Positions 30,110 through 35,771 of a DNA stretch of 35,771 bases are shown piece by piece. Below the pieces are notes generated by a model. That model worked only from the letters and a program-made list of their open reading frames with translations. It made no database searches and was not told the DNA's origin. The DNA comes from Glutinoglossum americanum. Lineage: Eukaryota > Ascomycota > Geoglossomycetes > Geoglossales > Geoglossaceae. How positions within the stretch are numbered: position 1 is the stretch's first letter; each line of letters opens with the position of its first letter. The position numbers were made by a program, and so were the translations under genes. The stretch covers positions 8,885 to 44,655 of the forward strand of contig JAGHQL010000203.1 in the NCBI GenBank assembly GCA_020080175.1, in the 5' to 3' direction.

Positions 30110-31963
30110 ATGATCAAAAGAGAGTATTCCAGTGTCTTCCCCTCGGGGTGGGCCGTCGCCGGGGCGAACGATGGGCATGAGCCAAGCGATAGCCTTACGG
30201 TGAACGCCACATCTGAAGAAACCCTCCACAACGAAGTTGCCAACGCCTCCGAAAGACCTCCCCCCGCCACCACCACCTTGATTGGAAAGAGCAGCACTAC
30301 CGCACGCACGCAATCTCGGGCTGGAGAGGATACCCAACGCAATGGAACCGTCAAGCGCGAGCCGAGCGTCGCCGACTCCACGGCCTCAGGTAGATCTTCC
30401 TCTGCGTCTAGTTCGGACCGAGGTCATAGCACCGATCCCAGCTCTCGCAGCTCTTTCACTTCCAGCCAGAGTTCCCGTGGTGGAAAGGAATACATGCCTG
30501 CATACCCGCAGCACTGGACCTTGCCTTCAGAAACGGCGTCGGAAACAACATCGATACCGCCGACTCCTTCTACGCTGAAGAGGGAGAATGCATTCGGACA
30601 TTTTGACCCAATGGGACGCCTACCTAGAATCCCATCGCGGATAGCCAGTGAGGGCACACATGGCGCTTCACCGACCGCTCCCCCGACCGCTCCCCCGACC
30701 GCTCCCCCAAAGCGGCAAGATAACGTTGAGATCTCATCGGAGTCTGGACTTAGCTCGGCTGCGACTCATGGATCCGCTCCGCCTGTTCCGCCTGTTGGAT
30801 ATGCCCCAGGCGGCTACCCGGCCCCGTCAGATGTGCACCAACAACGTCACTCGGGGCCCGCGCCCTCGAGTAACGACAACTACCCATCATACTCCCGCCC
30901 CGACGGTTATCACTATTCGAATACCATATATGGTCCACGCGGATATCCTAACTCTCCAGCGCCTGTTTCACCAGGTACGGGTCGGGGGTCTGGTTCGGAT
31001 TCTGCAGGCTTGAGCACATATCCCCCACTGCCTGTAGCACCCATAGGCTATACATCTGGTTCATACTCTGCGGACTCGAGCGCACACCCCCCGCCGCCCG
31101 TCGCGCCCATGGGCTATACATCTGGTTCATACTCTGCGGACTCGAGCGCACAACCCCCGCCGCCCGTCGCGCCCATGGGCTATACATCTGGTTTGTACTC
31201 TGCAGGCTCAATTATGCACCCCCCGCCACCCGTCGGACCCATGGGCTACGTATCTGGTTCGTACTCTGCCGACTCGAGCACGCACCCCCCGCCACCCATG
31301 GGCTACGCATCTGCAGACTCAAGCACGCACCCCCCGCCACCTATGGGCTACGCATCTGGTTCGTACTCTGCAGGCTCGAGCGCACACCCCCCCCCACCCG
31401 TCGGACCCGTGGGCTATGTATCTAGTTCGTACTCGGCAGGCTCGGCCACATACCCCCCACCGCCTGCTGCACCCACGGGATATATATCTAGCTCGTACTC
31501 TGCAGGCTCGAATAGCCGTTATCCATCTGCGAAATCATCGAATGTTCCCTCCGCCGGCAGCGTCAATAATCCCTATTCCCCTAACTATTACCACTATCAG
31601 GCCCAGGCCCCAGCCGGCTATGCCGGCAAGTACTATTCTCCACACTCAGGAGGCCCATATACCTACTACCCTCCCCCACCCATCCCTGCCGGCCACGCAG
31701 GCAAGCACTACTCCCCACTGGGAAGAACTGCACCTACCAGTGGCTCCGACCAATACTACAACCCTCCTCGGATCGCCCCTACTGGCTATGCAGAAAATAC
31801 CTATTCTGCCAGGACCACCGCGAGCAACATGGTAGCCAATTCAGCCGAAGTTTCCGCAAGTCTGAGCGCGGGAGCGCTGTACCCCTCCATCCCCCCCCCC
31901 CCTGCGCCTACAGCCACCACCGCGCCCTGGTCTGAAGCTATTGCTTGGCGACCCCTTAGCTAG
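30110..31963 (+). CDS. Proline/tyrosine/serine-rich tandem-repeat protein
   Basis: 617 aa, one exon from an ATG. It appears wholly disordered, with no signal peptide, membrane helix or known fold. The N-terminal 160 residues are Ser/Thr-rich and charged, with three Psi-K-R-E motifs (IKRE 2-5, VKRE 81-84, LKRE 156-159) that fit the SUMO consensus. A triple TAPP (about 190-201) follows. The core is about nine repeats encoded at 30980-31520, each near GYTSGSYSADSSAHPPPP plus VAPM. The C-terminal part has looser Pro/Tyr segments such as PAGYAGKYYSP. The composition keeps other frames open too, so openness alone is weak evidence. The regular codon-period repeats and acceptable ATG favour a real gene. 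Function unknown. Confidence 0.65.
   Translation: MIKREYSSVFPSGWAVAGANDGHEPSDSLTVNATSEETLHNEVANASERPPPATTTLIGKSSTTARTQSRAGEDTQRNGTVKREPSVADSTASGRSSSASSSDRGHSTDPSSRSSFTSSQSSRGGKEYMPAYPQHWTLPSETASETTSIPPTPSTLKRENAFGHFDPMGRLPRIPSRIASEGTHGASPTAPPTAPPTAPPKRQDNVEISSESGLSSAATHGSAPPVPPVGYAPGGYPAPSDVHQQRHSGPAPSSNDNYPSYSRPDGYHYSNTIYGPRGYPNSPAPVSPGTGRGSGSDSAGLSTYPPLPVAPIGYTSGSYSADSSAHPPPPVAPMGYTSGSYSADSSAQPPPPVAPMGYTSGLYSAGSIMHPPPPVGPMGYVSGSYSADSSTHPPPPMGYASADSSTHPPPPMGYASGSYSAGSSAHPPPPVGPVGYVSSSYSAGSATYPPPPAAPTGYISSSYSAGSNSRYPSAKSSNVPSAGSVNNPYSPNYYHYQAQAPAGYAGKYYSPHSGGPYTYYPPPPIPAGHAGKHYSPLGRTAPTSGSDQYYNPPRIAPTGYAENTYSARTTASNMVANSAEVSASLSAGALYPSIPPPPAPTATTAPWSEAIAWRPLS
30980..31520 (+). repeat. Coding tandem repeat, 66-bp units with shortened members
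   Basis: Units begin at 30980, 31046, 31112, 31178, 31244, 31301, 31346, 31412 and 31478. Most are 66 bp (22 codons); the fifth is 57 bp and the sixth 45 bp, both in multiples of three. Neighbouring units 2 and 3 are almost identical, while the outer units are more diverged, as in arrays that grow by slippage or unequal exchange in the middle. Confidence 0.92.
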
Positions 31964-33015
31964 GATGGGCCCTTGGACCGGGGATTTCTAACTCTAAATA
32001 TACGCTCAAAACTCAGTCGCCACCGGGCATTGTTTGGCCTGCGGGAGTAGGGCGATTTCGAGGGCGTTTGGGGCATGCTTGCCACCCTTTCAAGATGTTT
32101 ATTGCTCTAGAGCGTTTGTTCTTTATATCACAGCCTTTGGGACATTATTATTTGTGTCTGTGGGAACGAACCCACCCCCTGTATTTAGTGAATTGGAGCA
32201 TTTAGTTCGAACATAGAAGTAAAAAATGGATAATGGATAGGGTGTTAGGATCCCTCTAGGGGATATATCTTTCTTGCTTGAGCTTGTCGCTGTGTCCCCC
32301 CCCTGCCGCAAGCTGGACGTGATGCCGTTGAAATGCCGGGAGATCGGAAAAGCAGTTAATTGTATGAAGATATATCACAACCCACCACTACGGCTGGGAG
32401 GCGACGCTCCAAGACCAAAAGAGGATCCCGTAAGCACTGTAGGCATCTTGTATGGCGCGTTAAAAGGATTTAGTAATGCGGTGAGCCGTTGTGATACCCA
32501 TAGGCCTATGCCAAGTAAATGCTTTACGGCGGGTGGATAGTAAAATTTATCATCTGTGGAGGGGATGGTACGCAGTCGACAATAGCTGGAAATCTTATAG
32601 GACTGACAGTGCTGGAAGAAATGCTAGAAAACTCATTCCTGCTATCTGGCGGGTCTACGGGTGATAGGGGTCGCGGCTGCCTATCGTTATGTTTTCGTGG
32701 GCTCCTGCATACTAGCATCGTAGTCTGCTCGCCTCTGGCGAATTTCTTATCTCCCTGGCTGTAATGGATAGCCGCTCACCTCACTTGCTGCTCCTCAAAA
32801 CTCCCTGTTAACCTCTATCATGCCGATAGATTATACCCTGTCACTAACTACGACAGGGGATGTAGCTTCACAGTTGCCTGTAGTGTTGCTCGGCAAGGGG
32901 GGATATCGAAGGAGCTCATGCAAGGGTATGATCCCCGATCCCAATGTTGATTTTGCGATCGTAGTGATGCCGAAGAGAATCCGCTACTAGGTGTGTATAG
33001 GAGAAGTTTGTCAGA

Positions 33016-33090
33016 GTGTCACCAGAAAGGTGTATGTTAGGGGAGTGTCCGCCGGAAAGGCGCAAGCCAGGGGGGTGTGAACTAGAAAGG
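33016..33090 (+). repeat. Three direct repeats, period 29-30 bp
   Basis: GTGTCACCAGAAAGG (33016), GTGTCCGCCGGAAAGG (33045) and GTGTGAACTAGAAAGG (33075) are spaced 29 and 30 bp apart, and the stretches between them (TGTATGTTAGGGGA, CGCAAGCCAGGGGG) also align. The start of unit 2 reads TGTTAGGGGAGTGTCC, which resembles fungal LTR starts. It may be a fragment of an old element or a small satellite. Confidence 0.7.
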
Positions 33091-34323
33091 CGACCATCAA
33101 GGAGTCAGCGATTGGGCTATTGGAGCGATCTCCTGTGGGGTGATCCCCGGCCAGCTAACGCATGGTGCTATTGTTAAACTAGTGCTAGGTACTCCCTTAC
33201 GGGCCAAGAAGGGGGCGGCGCTTCCCACTCTAAATAATTAGGGTGGCTCCCATACTGGAAAGAATATAAGTACGTAGCATTTTCCAATATATACAGGGGC
33301 GTAGATCGCTGGGGATGGTTAGTCGGGAGTCTCTTGGTGTCCTGCCGAAAGCGCGTATCTGCGCGCAAGCTTAAGGTCGTATACATGACGGGGCTATTTG
33401 CATGCAGCTTAAATTCGTACGTAATATAGGCTATTCCAAGCACCAGGCATGTGGAATATGTGAGCACGGAGAAACACGGGTTTCTCTAACTAAATCGTAA
33501 TCCATAATTGGCTGCGTAGGGTAAGGGTCTGCAGGCGACTTGCTCATCGGATCGAGCATCTGCGCAGCTGAGAGCCAGGCACGCACGCTCACCTATACAC
33601 CTCCTCTAGAACCATGAGCGCTCATGTCTATTCGACGAGAGGGAAAGTACGCACTCGTAATTTTTCCAACTTGAGCTCCTCCTGGCTTTCTCCCTTTCGT
33701 TCCTAGCCAACGGCAGGTTGTAGCTTTCTCGACTGTCAAGATTGAATGTACTAGAAACCGTGTCAGCCGGGTCCTGTATAATATGCACCTAACTCGAAAG
33801 CTATCTCAGCCGCGTTCTTCGAAATGTACCGGACGATGGTAACTTTTTTCTGCCCAAGCCGTAGAGCACACCTAATCGCTTGGTTTCCAACCGAGGGCTT
33901 CTATTATGGTTCCAGGATATGGACTCGACTTGTGATAGTCAAGTTCAGCCTGCGCAAACATGTGATCAGCCGTACAGACTCAGCACATTCGGAATGCCAA
34001 TGCCTAGCAAGAGCACTCACCTCATAGCCAGTTCCGATAGTCATTAATGGGACAGCGACTTCTGGCTTAGTATGAAAGTTTGAAGGCATCGGGAAGAAAT
34101 CGGAATTGATGATATGAAGAGGTGAAATGTTGTTCTCATGGTCCTGTCCCCCTCCGCCGCAGAAGTGCTCTCGACCTCAGGCCTATTGTGACGACTATAA
34201 ATGTTTTCTGCCCTAACGTTCCCACCTTCCTGTTTGGGAATAGATGGCTAGCCATGGCGCACGGCCAGACTCTGCTCGATATATGAACTGATTTTCGGTT
34301 ACCTCCTGTGTTACCTTTTAGTA

Positions 34324-34600
34324 TGAGCATTACCATACTATGCTGTTTCGTGGCTAGTTGCCTGAGAAGCCTTCGGCCACTGTCTTGGCCAACTACCCCT
34401 TTTTACCCCTTTTCTGCCCCTGAGCCGGCCGTTGGCAGCCTGGACTCAACACCATTGAGCATATAGGGACCCTGTGGGTCGCCTCGAATGTTATATAGAA
34501 ACCAAGTCATCTCTATTCTATCGAACTAGCTACGTCTACGTATATTGTGCAATTGCTTACCTCCGTGACTATGCCGCCAATACGAGCATAACCACTAACA
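34324..34600 (-). repeat. LTR-like dispersed repeat, copy 3
   Basis: On the plus strand it runs TGAGCATTACCATACTATG ... CGAGCATAACCACTAACA. On the minus strand it starts TGTTAGTGGTTATGCTCG and carries a CTATATAAC TATA-like block, so it has LTR-style TG...CA ends. It is the longest of the three copies (277 bp). Some flanking similarity to copies 1 and 2 continues leftwards to about 34278. I see no target-site duplication and no paired LTR in the window. It is probably an old solo LTR; the superfamily is not determinable here. Confidence 0.65.
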
Positions 34601-34867
34601 CGAAAGGCTAGGGTCGAGGAGGCAAGGCTTTAACTTTTATCCTTGTGCAAGGTACTCTCGGTGCCCTTCACAAGAGCGGACAATTTAGAAGAGTAGTCTC
34701 CATTATCTTGCCTTTCTCACGCAGGAACAGATATGCAAGCACGAGTTCGTTACCAACGGTCTATGCTTTGAGTGCGGCTTCCATGTAATCTGAAAATCCT
34801 CCCGCTACCTAATCTAATCCCAACGGGATCCTAACGCTAAGGTCGCATTCCCCGACCACTTGGTTGA

Positions 34868-35049
34868 CCAATCCCCGTTGTTATTTGGGGATGGAAGCTT
34901 CGGCGGCTAGGGAATGGAGGTGAAATAGGTGGCACGATCCCCGATCTAGAAATACTGATCCACTTGGGAGTTGCGTCCCCTAGGGCTGGCTCTAAGGGAC
35001 CCTAACGGGCTGGACTCGCCGCCGAAGCTGCGGTTAATATCGGGGTTGG
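34868..35049. mobile_element. MITE-like element with imperfect terminal inverted repeats
   Basis: CCAATCCCCG (34868-34877) faces CGGGGTTGG (35041-35049). Inside them AGCTTCGGCGGC (34896-34907) faces its exact reverse complement GCCGCCGAAGCT (35018-35029). This gives arms of about 30-40 bp around a 110-bp non-coding core, 182 bp in all. There is no transposase and no clear target-site duplication, so the superfamily is open (a Mutator-, hAT- or foldback-derived MITE is possible). Confidence 0.55.
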
Positions 35050-35771
35050 AAAGGGTGCCTAGCAGGCGGAGTCGATGGACTTGAGGCAGCAGGGACGCTG
35101 TGAATTTAGACGGTGAGAACAAAGCTGAATAATAATCTCGGACGCGAGTCGTGCTCATATTTCATCTATTGGTGATGGAAAATCTGTTAAGGATTCCGCA
35201 GTACTAAGACGCCATCGGCACAAGCGGTGATAGGGAGGTACAAAAAGTGCTCAGCGCCCTCTTACACGCTATCGCCTAGAGGGAGGTACCACAGCAACCA
35301 CTTTGCACTGGCCCCGGGTTCGCGCTATAGAATACTTGCCTTCTACCCTCCTTTTGCTGGGAACATTAACCAATTTACTTTTAGTGATCCTCACGTGTAA
35401 TCCTTTGAATCTGTATAACCCTTGCGCCCTGACTTGTATATCCAGACACTAGCTATCGTGGCCTGAGATGGAAGCTGCTGTGGCGACACCTCTAGAAACC
35501 GGCCTAGCCAATTCCGATGGATGGAGGGATTATTGCATAGAGTGGGTTTCGGTCTTTCACCAACTGGATAGCGTGTGGTATTGGCTAATTTGGCATTACT
35601 TTTATTCTCTATTAAATACCTAGTTTGAACGTTTTTCAACAACTGCGCTGACTTGTGATCTCCTTATTTAACCCACAATGGCTATTGCAGCCGATCATTC
35701 TTGCACAATCTATTGTAAACAGGCTACGGGGCACGAAGGGGGCATGTAGAATGGTTAAAATTGAGTGTATT

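Larger units (their letters stand above)
31964..35771. other. 3.8-kb gene-free, repeat-bearing end of the window
   Basis: I find no coding frame here that I can support. Stops are frequent, and the longest open stretches (about 60-100 codons) lack conserved-looking content. It contains a triplicated 30-bp unit (33016-33090), an LTR-like repeat copy (34324-34600) and a MITE-like inverted repeat (34868-35049). The rest looks like unique or heavily decayed sequence. The left 150 bp should be the repeat-protein gene's 3' UTR. Confidence 0.6.

Noticed and set aside
35391-35642. 83-codon minus-strand open stretch at the window end
   Set aside because: No recognisable domain, no splice partner, and composition like the surrounding spacer.

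Overview
The window is a piece of a filamentous ascomycete (Pezizomycotina) nuclear genome. Genes carry many short GT-AG introns, mostly 49-102 bp, with CTAAT/CTGAC/CTAAC-like branch sites. The recognisable proteins match ascomycete forms of CorA/Mnr2, cofactor A, THO subunit 7, elongin A, prohibitin-2 and CstF-64, and several lineage-specific fungal families are present. I cannot place it to genus. Thirteen protein genes are supported, plus one short gene relic, one possible small ORF, and several repeats.

Region 1 (about 0.4-10.8 kb) is a compact housekeeping block with strongly alternating strands: an Mnr2/Alr1-type CorA Mg2+ transporter (-), tubulin-binding cofactor A (+), THO complex subunit 7 (-), elongin A (+), prohibitin-2 (-) and CstF-64/Rna15 (+). 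Neighbours are alternately divergent and convergent, so several share one promoter region (3.40-4.55, 6.46-6.91 and 9.53-9.82 kb). By joining exons across reading frames I could assemble each of these as a complete in-frame gene.

Region 2 (about 10.8-25 kb) mixes genes with decayed spacer: an intact six-exon Dal5-type anion/vitamin MFS permease (-), an 881-residue von Willebrand A-domain protein with a C4 zinc-ribbon-like motif (-), a secreted DUF6345-like protein with an HG...AC residue pair (+), and a 746-residue four-helix membrane protein with a large glycosylated ectodomain (-). The spacers hold a 75-bp relic of a TPR (kinesin-light-chain type) gene, a repeat copy and a hairpin.

Region 3 (about 25-35.8 kb) is the accessory end. 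A three-gene group at 26.9-32.0 kb consists of a nine-exon fungal CorA-like membrane protein, a 144-residue orphan-family protein just upstream of it on the same strand, and, divergently, a proline/tyrosine/serine-rich repeat protein with three Psi-K-R-E motifs. Around and after it lie short microsatellites, two further copies of an LTR-like repeat, a triplicated 30-bp repeat and a MITE-like inverted repeat. The last 3.8 kb has no gene I can support. The best candidates for something undescribed are this three-gene group, the vWA + C4 protein and the DUF6345-like secreted protein.
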